Shown: positions 1-9,350, counted from the stretch's first letter. The stretch: DNA of 58,140 nucleotides from Roseivivax halodurans JCM 10272 (GCF_000521785.1 NZ_JALZ01000018.1:1-58140); one strand, 5' to 3'. The notes: generated by a model from the letters alone, not told the origin. Program-made: numbers and translations.

Positions 1-474
<474 letters not shown>

Positions 475-478
475 GCCC

Positions 479-880
479 ATGGCCGACGCTCTTCGCGACC
501 GCGACGAGATGCTGCGACACCTTCGCCCGGAGCTGAGACCCGGGCGCTGGGTCTTCGTGGTGTCGGAGGATCCCGAGCTCGCGGCGCAGGCCCGCGGCTT
601 CTTTCACGAGGACGAGGGTCTGACCCTGATCGTTCCGGAAGCCTCGGCGCGCGACGCGGGGCTCGCAACCGACCTGCCGATGCGGCAGATCACGCTTGCA
701 GTCGAATCGGCGCTTAACGGGGTCGGGCTCACCGCCGCCGTGGCCGAGGCACTCGCCCGGTACGGGATCCCCTGCAACGTCGTGGCGGCGTTCCACCACG
801 ACCACATCTTCGTGCCTGCCGACCGCGCTCAGGACGCCCTTGCGGTGCTCGAGACACTGCAGCGCAAGGCCGATGACTGA
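479..880 (+). CDS. ACT-domain protein
   Basis: A 133-residue cytoplasmic protein starting 4 bases after the frmA stop. The pattern of an early strand (GRWVFVVSEDP), an acidic helix, then QITLAVESALNGVGLTAAV and a final strand (IPCNVVAAFHHDHIFV) fits the ACT-like fold of small stand-alone proteins that bind amino acids or similar ligands. No catalytic domain is attached. Its end overlaps the acetyltransferase that follows by 8 bases, so the two are probably translated together. The family assignment is from fold pattern and the ligand is unknown. Confidence 0.75.
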   Translation: MADALRDRDEMLRHLRPELRPGRWVFVVSEDPELAAQARGFFHEDEGLTLIVPEASARDAGLATDLPMRQITLAVESALNGVGLTAAVAEALARYGIPCNVVAAFHHDHIFVPADRAQDALAVLETLQRKADD

Positions 881-1364
881 GCTCGCGATCCGCCCCGCCA
901 TGGCAGCGGACGAGGTCTCCCTCTGGGCGATCATGGAGCCGGTCTTCCGCGCGGGCGAGACCTACACGATGCCCCGCGACATCAGCCGCGAGGACGCGCT
1001 GGCCTACTGGACCTCGCCAGCCCACCGCGTCTTCGTGGCCGAGGACCGGGGCAAGGTGATCGGGACATACATCCTGCGCGCCAACCAGCAGGGCGGTGGT
1101 GATCATGTCTGCAACGCCTCCTTTCTCACCGCCGCAGTGGCGCAAGGTCGGGGCGTGGCGCGGACCATGCTGGCGCACGCGCTGGACACCGGCCGCGCCG
1201 AAGGATACCGCGCGATGCAGTTCAACTTCGTCGTTGCAACCAACGCGCGCGCCGTCGCCACGTGGGAACGCGCCGGCTTTGCGGTGGTCGGCCGTCTGCC
1301 CGGCGCCTTCCGCCATCCGGTGCACGGCGAGGTGGACGCGCTGGTGATGCACCGCCCACTCTAG
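873..1364 (+). CDS. GNAT family N-acetyltransferase
   Basis: A 163-residue protein. The start is the ATG overlapping the end of the ACT gene (MTELAIRPAMAADE); a longer reading frame upstream is a shadow of the ACT gene. The acetyl-CoA loop is visible as AQGRGVARTMLAHALD around residues 90-105, preceded by the strand VIGTYILRAN and followed by FNFVVATNARAVATWERAGF, the usual GNAT end. It would transfer acetyl from acetyl-CoA to an amine of a small molecule or protein. The substrate cannot be told. Overlap with the ACT gene suggests a shared function, perhaps amino acid or antibiotic related. Confidence 0.87.
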   Translation: MTELAIRPAMAADEVSLWAIMEPVFRAGETYTMPRDISREDALAYWTSPAHRVFVAEDRGKVIGTYILRANQQGGGDHVCNASFLTAAVAQGRGVARTMLAHALDTGRAEGYRAMQFNFVVATNARAVATWERAGFAVVGRLPGAFRHPVHGEVDALVMHRPL

Positions 1365-1379
1365 GCCCGGGAGGCCCCG

Positions 1380-2093
1380 ATGCCCGACGACACCAAGCTC
1401 CTCGCCGTCCTGATCGACGCCGACAACACCTCGCCGAAATACGCCAAGGCGCTCTTCGACGAGATCGCGGGTCTCGGCGAAGCGAGCGTACGGCGCTGCT
1501 ACGGCGATTTCTCGAGCAACCAGATGTCGGGCTGGTCCAAGGTCACCGCCGAGTTCGGCCTCGTGCCGACGCACCAGCCGGCCAACACGGTCGGCAAGAA
1601 CGCCTCCGACATCGCGCTGGTGATCGACGCGATGGACCTGATGCATTCGGGCCGCTTCGACGGCTTCTGCCTCGTCTCGTCCGACAGCGACTTCACGCGC
1701 CTCGCGAGCCGCCTGCGCGAGCAGGGTCTCGACGTTTACGGGATCGGTATGCAGAAGACCCCCGAGGCGTTCCGGAAGGCCTGCAAGCGTTTCATCTTCC
1801 TCGAGAACATGGACGGCGCGCCGGAGAACACCAACCGGCCGAAGGGCGAGACGCGGCAGACCGGAAACCTCGAGGAGGCGCGCAACCTCGTCTTCAAGGC
1901 GATGGATTCGATCGATCAGGACGACGAATGGGTGCCGCTGGGCCAGCTCGGGCAGTTCATCACCGCGTCGAACCCCGATTTCGACACCCGGACCTACGGC
2001 AAGCGCAAACTGTCGGATCTCATCGCCGAGATGAAGGTATTCGAGACCAAGCGCTCGCAGGGCAACCAGTTGCTCGTCCGGCGGGTCGACTGA
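1380..2093 (+). CDS. NYN-domain nuclease-like protein with C-terminal LOTUS/OST-HTH domain
   Basis: 237 residues in two parts. Residues about 7-145 form a NYN (LabA/DUF88-like, PIN-type) domain: AVLIDADN with Asp13 and Asp15, the segment NASDIALVIDAMDL and the SSDSDFTRLASRLRE motif supply the acidic residues of the metal-dependent RNase fold. Residues about 165-237 (EARNLVFKAMDSI to LLVRRVD) fit an OST-HTH/LOTUS winged helix, which binds RNA such as G-quadruplexes in studied examples. A cytoplasmic RNA-processing or RNA-decay role is likely but its target is unknown. It ends 14 bases from the convergent TetR gene. Confidence 0.88.
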   Translation: MPDDTKLLAVLIDADNTSPKYAKALFDEIAGLGEASVRRCYGDFSSNQMSGWSKVTAEFGLVPTHQPANTVGKNASDIALVIDAMDLMHSGRFDGFCLVSSDSDFTRLASRLREQGLDVYGIGMQKTPEAFRKACKRFIFLENMDGAPENTNRPKGETRQTGNLEEARNLVFKAMDSIDQDDEWVPLGQLGQFITASNPDFDTRTYGKRKLSDLIAEMKVFETKRSQGNQLLVRRVD

Positions 2094-2106
2094 TCCGCCG
2101 CGACGC

Positions 2107-2724
2107 TCAGACGCCGAAGCGCGCCATGAAGGTCTCGACTGCCTCGTCGATCACCCGGTCGACCTCTGCGTCGGGAACGTCCCGGTCGAGACCGAAGAGC
2201 CGGCGCGTCCAGAGCCCCGCCTTGCAGAGCATGGCGAATTGTTCCGCGGCGATCTCGAAATCGTCGATCCGCACCTCACCGCGCTCCGCAGCGCCCTGCA
2301 GGTAGTCCACGAGATAGGTGCGCACCATGCCGAGCCCGCAGCGGTAGAACTCCTCGCCGACCTCCGGAAAGCGCGCGGCTTCGGACACTGCGACCCGGAA
2401 CATGGCGGTCCCCAGGGGCGAGAGCGCGAAGCGCATATAGGCTTTGGCCGCGACCGGCAGGACCTCGCGCGGCGGGCGTGCCAGATCGACCTGGGCCAGG
2501 ACGGCGTGGGCCTGCGCATGGCACTGGCCCGTGGCGACTTCCATGAACAGAAGCCGCTTGTCCGGGAAGTAGTTGTAGAGCGTCGCCTTGGAGACGCCGG
2601 CGGCGCGCGCGATGTCGTCCACACTGGCGCCCTCGAATCCCTCGCGGAGAAAGATATCGCGGGCGCCGCCGATCACCTGGTCGTATTTCCGGCCCTTCCG
2701 GACCTTCCCGGCGTCAACGCCCAT
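2107..2724 (-). CDS. TetR/AcrR family transcriptional regulator
   Basis: 205 residues starting at MGVDAGKVRKG, where GAGGAG lies 6 bases upstream of the ATG; an upstream extension lacks a ribosome site. The N-terminal helix-turn-helix is clear (GASVDDIARAAGVSKATLYNYF, residues about 34-55) with the usual RLLFMEV follow-on. The C-terminal ligand domain resembles AcrR-type regulators of drug efflux, but no efflux pump is near. It lies 65 bases downstream of a 52-residue exported protein on the same strand, and a TetR-type dyad covers the promoter upstream of that small gene, so autoregulation of a two-gene operon is the simplest reading. Confidence 0.92.
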   Translation of the reverse strand: MGVDAGKVRKGRKYDQVIGGARDIFLREGFEGASVDDIARAAGVSKATLYNYFPDKRLLFMEVATGQCHAQAHAVLAQVDLARPPREVLPVAAKAYMRFALSPLGTAMFRVAVSEAARFPEVGEEFYRCGLGMVRTYLVDYLQGAAERGEVRIDDFEIAAEQFAMLCKAGLWTRRLFGLDRDVPDAEVDRVIDEAVETFMARFGV

Positions 2725-2789
2725 CGAGCTCTCCTCAAGTCGAGAGCCGACTATGGGCGCGCATCGACCGGGTCGCAAGGCACCCCGGG

Positions 2790-2948
2790 TCAGGACGCTT
2801 GGCTGTCGCGCGTTACGGTGTCCGCTTGCGGTGCCTTGGGCGGCGTCTTGGGGAAGGTCATGTAGGGCAGATCGATGATGATGCCGCCCGCTGCGGCCGG
2901 GCCTGCGAGCATGGCGGCCACGAGAGCTGTGCTGATAATCCTGCGCAT
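2790..2948 (-). CDS. 52-residue secreted protein of unknown function
   Basis: This small gene reads MRRIISTALVAAMLAGPAAA followed by a mature part of about 32 residues that begins GGIIIDLPYMTFPKTPP and ends DTVTRDSQAS. The first 20 residues are a textbook Sec signal peptide with two arginines, a hydrophobic core and an AxA cleavage site. It has a promoter-like sequence about 65-90 bases upstream, overlapped by a TetR-type dyad, and the TetR gene follows on the same strand. I do not recognise the family. The mature part is proline-rich and has no cysteine. The signal peptide and context make it likely to be real. Confidence 0.72.
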   Translation of the reverse strand: MRRIISTALVAAMLAGPAAAGGIIIDLPYMTFPKTPPKAPQADTVTRDSQAS

Positions 2949-3010
2949 TATAGAGTTCTCCATGCGGTAGTGAGGTAAGAAGCGCGCCGGGCGGTGCGCT
3001 CGACTTTAAC

Positions 3011-3039
3011 TAAACTAAACAGTTCGGTTTACATTGCAA
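3011..3039 (-). promoter_or_regulatory. Promoter with overlapping TetR-type operator (small exported protein-tetR)
   Basis: Bases 3011-3031 form a 21-base dyad, TAAACTAAAC-A-GTTCGGTTTA, in which 8 of 10 pairs match around a central A. It resembles AcrR-class operators in length and base content. Read leftward, TTGCAA at 3034-3039 and AGTTTA at 3011-3016 are spaced by 17 bases and would serve as -35 and -10 boxes, so a bound dimer would cover the -10 region. The likely ligand is the TetR protein encoded at 2107-2724. Confidence 0.6.
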
Positions 3040-3058
3040 GCCCCATCCGCCGAGGCGC

Positions 3059-3101
3059 TTGCATAACGGCGTGAGGCATCTAAGATTAGAATCGTTCTAA
3101 A
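3059..3101 (+). promoter_or_regulatory. mbfA promoter with Irr iron control element (ICE)
   Basis: TTGCAT at 3059-3064 and TAAGAT at 3081-3086, 16 bases apart, form a promoter. Bases 3085-3101 read ATTAGAATCGTTCTAAA, which matches the known Irr box (TTTAGAA-N3-TTCTAAA) at all fixed positions but the first; the core 3086-3100 is a perfect dyad around TCG. The element overlaps the -10 box and the predicted start of transcription, the position expected for repression. Irr is known to repress mbfA under iron limitation in other alphaproteobacteria. Confidence 0.82.
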
Positions 3102-3115
3102 ACGGATGTACGGCC

Positions 3116-4090
3116 ATGCACTTCCTTCCCCAACGGCGCCGTTTCAAGGATCTGAGCGAGCGGGAGATTCTTGCCCTCGCGATTTCTTCGGAAGAGGATG
3201 ACGCCCGGATCTACCGATCCTTCGCCGAGCGTCTGCGCCCCGATTTCGACAGCAGTGCGCGCATCTTCGACGGCATGGCCGCCGAAGAGGATGCGCACCG
3301 CCGCGCCCTCATCGACCTTCACAAGTCCCGCTTCGGAGAGACGATTCCGCTCATCCGCCGCGAACATGTTGCGGGCTTCTACGCCCGCCGGCCCGTCTGG
3401 CTGACGGAGAACCTCGGGCTCGACCGCATCCGCGAGCAGGCCGCAAGCATGGAAGCCGATGCCGAACGCTTTTACCGCGAAGCCGCCGCGCACGCGCAGG
3501 ATGCCGAGACCCGCAAGCTGCTGGGGGATCTGGCCGCGGCCGAGGCGGGCCACGAACGCCGCGCCACCGACCTGAGCGAGGCGCATCTCGACTACGATGC
3601 CCGCGCGTCGGAGGACCACGCCGAAAAGCGGCAATTCCTGCTCACCTGGGTGCAGCCGGGCCTTGCCGGGCTAATGGACGGTTCGGTGTCGACCCTCGCA
3701 CCGATCTTCGCCACAGCCTTCGCGACGCAGGACACCTGGACGACGTTTCTCGTCGGTCTCGCGGCGAGCGTCGGCGCAGGCATCTCGATGGGCTTCACCG
3801 AAGCCGCCTCAGACGACGGCCAGTTGTCGGGCCGCGGATCTCCGGTCAAGCGCGGCATCGCTTCGGGGGTGATGACGGCCGTGGGCGGGCTCGGGCACGC
3901 CCTGCCCTATCTAATCCCGCACTTCTGGACGGCGACGATCACCGCCTTCGTCGTGGTGTTCGTCGAGCTCTGGGCGATCGCATGGATCCAGAACCGCTTC
4001 ATGGACACACCGTTCCTGCGCGCGACCTTTCAGGTGGTGCTGGGCGGGGCGCTGGTTTTCGCCGCGGGTGCGCTGATCGGAAGCGGATAA
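3116..4090 (+). CDS. mbfA: Membrane-bound ferritin-like iron exporter (rubrerythrin-VIT1 fusion)
   Basis: 324 residues. The N-terminal half is a rubrerythrin/ferritin-like four-helix domain with di-iron ligand patterns (SSEEDDARIY, AAEEDAH with Glu58 and His61, EADAERFY and AAAEAGH). The C-terminal half, from about residue 180 (GLAGLMDGSVSTLAPIFATAF), is a VIT1/CCC1-type membrane domain with four or so helices. This architecture defines MbfA, which exports iron across the inner membrane and protects against iron and peroxide stress. An ICE box for Irr lies 15 bases upstream of the start, which independently supports the call. Confidence 0.95.
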   Translation: MHFLPQRRRFKDLSEREILALAISSEEDDARIYRSFAERLRPDFDSSARIFDGMAAEEDAHRRALIDLHKSRFGETIPLIRREHVAGFYARRPVWLTENLGLDRIREQAASMEADAERFYREAAAHAQDAETRKLLGDLAAAEAGHERRATDLSEAHLDYDARASEDHAEKRQFLLTWVQPGLAGLMDGSVSTLAPIFATAFATQDTWTTFLVGLAASVGAGISMGFTEAASDDGQLSGRGSPVKRGIASGVMTAVGGLGHALPYLIPHFWTATITAFVVVFVELWAIAWIQNRFMDTPFLRATFQVVLGGALVFAAGALIGSG

Positions 4091-4203
4091 CGACGCAGTG
4101 ATCAACCGGCAGGAAGAATGGCCCGCAACCGAGTCTCGAGGGGCATCGCGACCCGGAGCCAACCGCGATTGACCCTCCGGAAAAGGTTGCTACCAAAACC
4201 GGC

Positions 4204-5130
4204 ATGCTCGAGATCCTCCTCAAGACATTGCCCTTCTTCGGTTTGATCGCGCTCGGCTACGGCGCCGGGCGCACGAACTTCTTCACGCAGGAGGCCACGG
4301 CCTACCTCACCAAGTTCGTGTTCTACTTCGCCCTGTCGGCGATGCTCTTCCGGTTCTCGGCGACGTTGAGCTTTTCCGACATCTTCGACGCGCATCTCGC
4401 CGCCGCCTATCTCTGGGGCACAGCCTTCGTCTACGCCATCGCGCTCGGGGTCGCGTTCTGGCGGCGCCAGAGCGTCGAGGTCGCGGCGATCGAAGCGCAA
4501 TGCGCGGCCATCGGGAATACCGGCTTTCTCGGCGTGCCGATGCTCGCGGTCCTCCTCGGGCAGGAGGCGGTCGGACCAATCATCCTCGTCCTCGCGATCG
4601 ACCTCATCGTGTTCTCCTCGCTCCTCGTGATCCTCGTCACCGGATCGCGCGACGGACGGATGTCCGCGGGCGTGCTGCGCACGGTCGGCCTGGGTCTTCT
4701 GAAGAACCCCATGATCGTCTCCATCGTTCTCGGGCTCGGCGTTTCCGCCGCCGCGCTGCCCATGCCCGTCGTGGTCGAGGATTTCCTCACCATCCTCGGC
4801 AATGCCGCGACACCCGGCGCGCTCTTCGCCATCGGCGCCTCGCTCGCGTCGAAATCCGCCGAACGGCTGGCCGTCTCTGGCTGGCTGTCCTTCGCCAAGC
4901 TGGTGCTGCACCCCGCTCTCGTCGCCGCGGGAGCGCTGCTGCTCTTCCCGGTCAGCGCCTATGACGCATCCGTCGTGATCTCGGCCGCCGCGCTGCCGGT
5001 CGCGGGCAACGTCTTCATCCTCGCCCAGCATTACGGCGTCGCGCCGCAGCGTGTCTCGGCGGCGATCCTCATCTCGACGGCCGCGTCGATCCTGACCGTC
5101 TCGGGCGTCATCGCATTGGTCTCTGTCTGA
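4204..5130 (+). CDS. AEC family (auxin efflux carrier-like) transporter
   Basis: 308 residues, almost wholly hydrophobic, with about ten membrane helices. The opening MLEILLKTLPFFGLIALGYGAGR and the internal EAQCAAIGNTGFLGVPMLAVLLG (the AEC signature around an asparagine-glycine turn) are family hallmarks, as is the second half NAATPGALFAIGASLA. These inner-membrane carriers move small carboxylates or amino acid-like anions in bacteria. The substrate is unknown. It lies between mbfA and fghA on the same strand, with no sign of coupling to either. No strong ribosome site is seen. Confidence 0.9.
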   Translation: MLEILLKTLPFFGLIALGYGAGRTNFFTQEATAYLTKFVFYFALSAMLFRFSATLSFSDIFDAHLAAAYLWGTAFVYAIALGVAFWRRQSVEVAAIEAQCAAIGNTGFLGVPMLAVLLGQEAVGPIILVLAIDLIVFSSLLVILVTGSRDGRMSAGVLRTVGLGLLKNPMIVSIVLGLGVSAAALPMPVVVEDFLTILGNAATPGALFAIGASLASKSAERLAVSGWLSFAKLVLHPALVAAGALLLFPVSAYDASVVISAAALPVAGNVFILAQHYGVAPQRVSAAILISTAASILTVSGVIALVSV

Positions 5131-5192
5131 GACTTGCGCCGCCGCGCGCCATGCGTCACGGCTATGTCCGCAAGCGCCACAGGGGAAACGCC

Positions 5193-6023
5193 ATGGAAAC
5201 CGTTTCGGAAAACCGCGTCTTCGGCGGCACGCAGGGCGTCTACCGCCACGCCGCATCGTCCACCAATTGCGAGATGACCTTCGCGCTCTTCCTGCCGGAG
5301 AAGGCGCAGTTCGGCACGGTGCCGCTCCTGTGGTATCTCTCGGGCCTCACCTGCACGCACGAGAACGCCATGACCAAGGCCGGCGCGCAGGCCTGGTGCG
5401 CCGAGGCCGGCATCGCGATCTGCTTTCCCGACACCTCCCCGCGCGGCGAGGGCGTCGCCGACGACGACGCCTTCGATCTCGGCAAGGGCGCGGGCTTCTA
5501 CGTGAACGCCACGCAGGACCCCTGGGCCCCGCATTTCCGCATGTGGGACTACGTGACCGACGAGTTGCCCGCCCTCCTCGCCGAGCACTTCCCGGTCGAT
5601 GCGGACCGCCAGTCGATCACCGGCCATTCCATGGGCGGGCACGGCGCGCTCACCGCCGCGATGCGCCTTCCGGGCCGCTTCCAGTCGGTCTCGGCCTTCG
5701 CCCCGATCGCGCACCCGACCACAAGCGACTGGGGCCGCAAGCAGTTCAAAGCCTATCTCGGCGAGGACGAGGCCACCTGGAAGGAGCACGATGCGACGCT
5801 CCTGATGCGCGAGCGCGGATTTAACGGCCCGGTGCTGATCGATCAGGGCACCGACGACAACTTCGTCGATCTCCTGAAGCCCGAGGCGCTTGCCGAGGCG
5901 ATGGCCGCCCGCCGCCAGCCCGGCCAGCTCCGGCTGCAGAAGGGCTACGATCACAGCTACTTCTTCATGTCGACCTTCATGGAGGAGCACGTCGCCTTCC
6001 ATGCCGAGGCGCTCCACGGGTGA
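5193..6023 (+). CDS. fghA: S-formylglutathione hydrolase
   Basis: 276 residues, starting at [15 protein letters not shown] because AGGGGAAACGCC precedes that ATG; a start 42 bases upstream lacks a site. It is an esterase-D-type alpha/beta hydrolase: the nucleophile elbow GHSMGGHGA places Ser146, Asp222 lies in DQGTDDNF and His254 in KGYDHSYFF, with the [12 protein letters not shown] oxyanion region at 49-60. It hydrolyses S-formylglutathione to formate and glutathione, completing the pathway begun by FrmA. Its stop overlaps the GTG start of the next gene by 4 bases. Confidence 0.96.
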   Translation: METVSENRVFGGTQGVYRHAASSTNCEMTFALFLPEKAQFGTVPLLWYLSGLTCTHENAMTKAGAQAWCAEAGIAICFPDTSPRGEGVADDDAFDLGKGAGFYVNATQDPWAPHFRMWDYVTDELPALLAEHFPVDADRQSITGHSMGGHGALTAAMRLPGRFQSVSAFAPIAHPTTSDWGRKQFKAYLGEDEATWKEHDATLLMRERGFNGPVLIDQGTDDNFVDLLKPEALAEAMAARRQPGQLRLQKGYDHSYFFMSTFMEEHVAFHAEALHG

Positions 6024-6490
6024 CGGTGCTCTACATCGACGCCGATGCCTGCCCGGTGAAGGCCGAGGCCGAGCGCGTGGCGACGCGCCACAAGGTGCCG
6101 GTGCGCATGGTCTCGAACGGCGGCATCCGCCCCTCGAGCAATCCGCTGGTCGAGATGGTCGTCGTGCCCGAGGGCCCCGACGCCGCCGACATGTGGATCG
6201 CCGAACGCGCGGGGGAGAGCGACATCGTGGTGACGCAGGACATCCCCCTTGCCGCGCGCTGCGTCGAGGGGGGCGCCCGCGTCCTCAAACCGAACGGAGA
6301 CGCGCTCGATGCGCGCAATGTTGGTCAGGCGCTCGCCACGCGCGATCTCATGACCGACCTGCGCGCCGCCGACCCGTTCCGCCAGGGCGGCGGCCCGGGC
6401 TTTACCAAGGCGGACCGCTCGCGCTTTCTCGACGCGCTCGAACGCGAGATGCGCGCGGCGCTGCGGTCCCGCGCAGGAGGCGCAAAATGA
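6020..6490 (+). CDS. YaiI/YqxD (DUF188) family protein
   Basis: 156 residues from a GTG start that overlaps the fghA stop (GTGA). The family opening [18 protein letters not shown] and the later [24 protein letters not shown] are characteristic of DUF188, a PIN-like fold of unknown biochemical role. The conserved aspartates in DADACPV and TQDIPLA could bind metal. It overlaps the following HAD gene through ATGA as well, so fghA, this gene and the HAD gene form a translationally coupled trio. Confidence 0.92.
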   Translation: MTVLYIDADACPVKAEAERVATRHKVPVRMVSNGGIRPSSNPLVEMVVVPEGPDAADMWIAERAGESDIVVTQDIPLAARCVEGGARVLKPNGDALDARNVGQALATRDLMTDLRAADPFRQGGGPGFTKADRSRFLDALEREMRAALRSRAGGAK

Positions 6491-7107
6491 GCATCGAAGC
6501 CGTCGTCTTCGACATCGGAAACGTGCTGATCGAATGGCAGCCCGAGCGCCATTTCGACGCGGTCATCGGCCGCGAGGCGCGCGAGCGGCTCTTCGCCGAG
6601 GTCGACCTGCACGACATGAACGACCGTATAGACCGTGGGCACGACTTCCGCGCCATGGTCTACGAGACCGCCGGAGCCTATCCGGACTGGTCCGACGAGA
6701 TCCGCCTTTGGCACGATTCATGGCTCAAGCTCGCGGGCCCCGAGATCCCGCATTCCGTACGCCTCCTGCGCGCGCTCCGTTCGGGCGGCACGCCGGTCTT
6801 CGCGCTCTCGAACTTCGGCATCGGAACCTTCGCGCTCGCCGAGCCACAATGGCCTTTCCTTGGCGAGTTCGACCGCCGCTACATCTCGGGCCACATGGGA
6901 CTGGCCAAGCCCGATGCCGACATTTTCGCCGCGATGGAGGCCGATTGCGGCATCGCTCCGGGCGCCCTGCTCTTCACCGACGACCGCACCGACAACATCG
7001 CCACCGCCGCGGCGCGCGGCTGGCAGACCCACCACTTCGACGGCCCCGAAGGCTGGGCGCGGCGCCTCGTCGCCGAAGGCCTGCTGACCGAAGCGGCCGC
7101 CCGCTGA
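6487..7107 (+). CDS. HAD-IA family hydrolase (YihX-like phosphatase)
   Basis: 206 residues. Motif I is [12 protein letters not shown] with nucleophile Asp9; its DIGN variant in place of DxDx is shared with YihX-type sugar phosphatases. Motif II is ALSNFG, the lysine of motif III is in LAKPDADIF and motif IV is [17 protein letters not shown]. It should dephosphorylate a small phosphate ester in the cytoplasm. Glucose 1-phosphate would be the guess by analogy with E. coli YihX, but the substrate is not proven. The start overlaps the DUF188 stop by 4 bases. Confidence 0.9.
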   Translation: MSIEAVVFDIGNVLIEWQPERHFDAVIGREARERLFAEVDLHDMNDRIDRGHDFRAMVYETAGAYPDWSDEIRLWHDSWLKLAGPEIPHSVRLLRALRSGGTPVFALSNFGIGTFALAEPQWPFLGEFDRRYISGHMGLAKPDADIFAAMEADCGIAPGALLFTDDRTDNIATAAARGWQTHHFDGPEGWARRLVAEGLLTEAAAR

Positions 7108-7125
7108 TCCCCGGACGCGATCCGC

Positions 7126-7162
7126 CTTCTTCTTGATCGAAATATCCCCGCCGGAGGCTCCG
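7126..7162 (-). repeat. Dispersed 37-base intergenic repeat, copy A
   Basis: This unit lies between the convergent HAD and TerB genes. It matches copy B at 30298-30334 in 34 of 37 positions and shares its first 23 bases with copy C at 40399-40421 with a few changes. Read on the minus strand it is a short GC dyad (CGGAGCCTCCG) followed by GGGGATATTTC and then ATCAAGAAGAAG. It begins about 30 bases past the TerB stop, so it may act as a terminator for that gene. Confidence 0.75.
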
Positions 7163-7192
7163 CAGATCGCAACTCGCGCTCCGGCCGGGCTT

Positions 7193-7618
7193 TTACGCGC
7201 GCAGATGCCGCGCCCGCGCGCCCCGTTCGATCGCCGCCGCGTGCAGGCGGTCGAGCGACAGCTCGTCGCGGATCTCCTCGAGCAGGCGGATCTCGGTGTC
7301 GGCCAGCGAGCCGTCGGCAGCGGCCACGTCGCAGGCGAGCGCGTAGGCGGTCTCGTTCAGCCGCTCGGGCAGATGCGCGCGCAGTAGGCCGAAGAGCGCG
7401 TCGAGCCCGTCCTCCTGGTCGAAGAGGTCGAAGATCAGCGTCGACATCGCCTTGATCCGGTCTGTGTCGTAGCCGTCGAAGATCGGCAGGATGGCCACCG
7501 CGGATTCGATCTTCAGAAGCTCCGTCGTGCGGATGTTCTCGTCCGAGGCCGACACCGCGATCATGAGGGCGACGAGGCAATCCTGCGGGCTCATAGCATG
7601 TTCGATGCTGTCGGTCAT
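7193..7618 (-). CDS. TerB-like domain protein
   Basis: 141 residues, starting at [13 protein letters not shown]; a longer frame upstream would run into the lysK leader. The protein is all helical. The pair of segments [19 protein letters not shown] and [21 protein letters not shown] with acidic D/E turns is the two-repeat pattern of the TerB/DUF533 fold, which binds metal in studied members. There are no tellurite resistance partners (terC, terD) nearby, so a tellurite role should not be assumed. It is divergent from lysK with 128 bases between the starts. Confidence 0.8.
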   Translation of the reverse strand: MTDSIEHAMSPQDCLVALMIAVSASDENIRTTELLKIESAVAILPIFDGYDTDRIKAMSTLIFDLFDQEDGLDALFGLLRAHLPERLNETAYALACDVAAADGSLADTEIRLLEEIRDELSLDRLHAAAIERGARARHLRA

Positions 7619-7746
7619 GGGGCTCGGATCTCCGGTTTGGCTGTCATCTGTCGCGGGCGACGTTATTGACCCGGAACACCCCCCGCAATAGGGAGCCCCG
7701 TGCGGCGGAGAGCCGCGTTTCCGACCCTGACAGGAGCCTTGGTGCA

Positions 7747-9324
7747 ATGTCCGATCTGCGCGATGCGGCGATGAATTCGAAGGCCTGGCCGTTCGAAGAG
7801 GCGCGCCGGGTGCTCAAACGCTACGAGAGCGGTCCGCCCGAGAAGGGCCACGTGCTGTTCGAGACGGGCTACGGCCCCTCTGGCCTGCCGCATATCGGCA
7901 CCTTTGGCGAGGTCGCGCGCACGACGATGATCCGCCGCGCCTTCGAGGTGATCTCGGACATCCCGACGCGGCTGATCTGCTTTTCGGACGACATGGACGG
8001 GATGCGCAAGGTGCCCGACAACGTGCCCGATCCCGAGGGCCTGAAGGCGCATCTGCAGAAGCCCCTGACCGACGTGCCCGACCCCTTTGGCACGCACGAG
8101 AGCTTCGGCCACCATAACAACGCGCGTCTGCGTGCCTTCCTCGACGCGTTCGACTTCGAGTACGAATTTGTCTCGGCCACCGATTACTATCGCTCGGGCC
8201 GGTTCGACGAGACGCTGCTGCGCGCCGCCGAGCGCTACGATGCGTTGATGGAGGTCATGCTTAAGTCGCTGCGCGAGGAGCGCCAGCAGACCTACTCGAT
8301 CTTCCTGCCTATCCATCCCGAGACGGGCCGCGTGCTCTACGTCCCGATCAAGCACGTGGACGCCAAGGAGGGCACCGTCACCTTCGACGACGAGTCGGGG
8401 CGCGAATGGACACTGCCCGTGACCGGGGGCAACGTGAAGCTGCAGTGGAAGCCCGATTTCGGCGCCCGTTGGGCCGCGCTTGACGTCGATTTCGAGATGT
8501 ACGGCAAGGATCACTCGACCAACACGCCGATCTACGACCGGATCTGCGAGATCCTCGGCGGCCGCAAGCCCGAGCACTTCACCTACGAGCTTTTCCTCGA
8601 CGAGAAGGGCGAGAAGATCTCGAAGTCAAAGGGCAATGGCCTGACGATCGACGAATGGCTGACCTACGCCTCGACCGAGAGCCTCGGCTATTACATGTAC
8701 CAGAAGCCCAAGACGGCCAAGCGCCTGTCCTGGGACGTGATCCCCAAGACCGTCGACGAGTACCACCAGCAGCTGCGCGCCTACGCGGATCAGGACGCGG
8801 AGAAGCGCCTCGCCAATCCGGTCTACCACGTCCACGGCCACAACGTGCCCGCCTCCACGATGGTCGTGTCCTTCGCGATGCTGCTGAACCTCGCGAGCGT
8901 GTCGGGCGCCGAGGATAAGGAGACGCTCTGGGGCTTCATCATCCGCTATGCGCCCGATGCCTCGCCCGAGGGCAATCCAGATCTCGACGCCGCGGCCGGC
9001 TTCGCGGTCCGCTACTACGAGGATTTCGTGAAGCCCCACAAGGTTTTCCGGGAGCCCGACGAGAAGGAGGCGGCGGCGATGCGCGATCTCGCCGCGCGGC
9101 TGCAGGCGCACGAGGGCTCGCAGGACGACGAGACGCTGCAGACCATCGTGTTCGCCGTCGGCAAGGAGCACGGCTTCGATCCGCTGCGCGACTGGTTCAA
9201 GGCGCTCTACGAGGTGCTGCTCGGCGCGAGCCAGGGCCCGCGCTTCGGCGGGTTCGTAGCGCTCTACGGCATCGACGAGACCGTGGCGCTGATCGAACGC
9301 GGACTGAACGGGGAACTCGGCTGA
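7747..9324 (+). CDS. lysK: Lysyl-tRNA synthetase, class I
   Basis: 525 residues. The start [16 protein letters not shown] is chosen over an ATG 81 bases upstream that would overlap the divergent TerB promoter. The class I signature appears as [13 protein letters not shown] (residues 44-56, HIGH variant HIGT) and the KMSKS variant as [10 protein letters not shown] (289-298). The C-terminal half is the alpha-helical anticodon domain. It charges tRNA-Lys. Use of the class I rather than the class II enzyme is typical of archaea and many alphaproteobacteria. No class II lysS is in the window. Confidence 0.97.
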   Translation: MSDLRDAAMNSKAWPFEEARRVLKRYESGPPEKGHVLFETGYGPSGLPHIGTFGEVARTTMIRRAFEVISDIPTRLICFSDDMDGMRKVPDNVPDPEGLKAHLQKPLTDVPDPFGTHESFGHHNNARLRAFLDAFDFEYEFVSATDYYRSGRFDETLLRAAERYDALMEVMLKSLREERQQTYSIFLPIHPETGRVLYVPIKHVDAKEGTVTFDDESGREWTLPVTGGNVKLQWKPDFGARWAALDVDFEMYGKDHSTNTPIYDRICEILGGRKPEHFTYELFLDEKGEKISKSKGNGLTIDEWLTYASTESLGYYMYQKPKTAKRLSWDVIPKTVDEYHQQLRAYADQDAEKRLANPVYHVHGHNVPASTMVVSFAMLLNLASVSGAEDKETLWGFIIRYAPDASPEGNPDLDAAAGFAVRYYEDFVKPHKVFREPDEKEAAAMRDLAARLQAHEGSQDDETLQTIVFAVGKEHGFDPLRDWFKALYEVLLGASQGPRFGGFVALYGIDETVALIERGLNGELG

Positions 9325-9350
9325 CCGCCGGGCCGCGCCGTCACGACATC

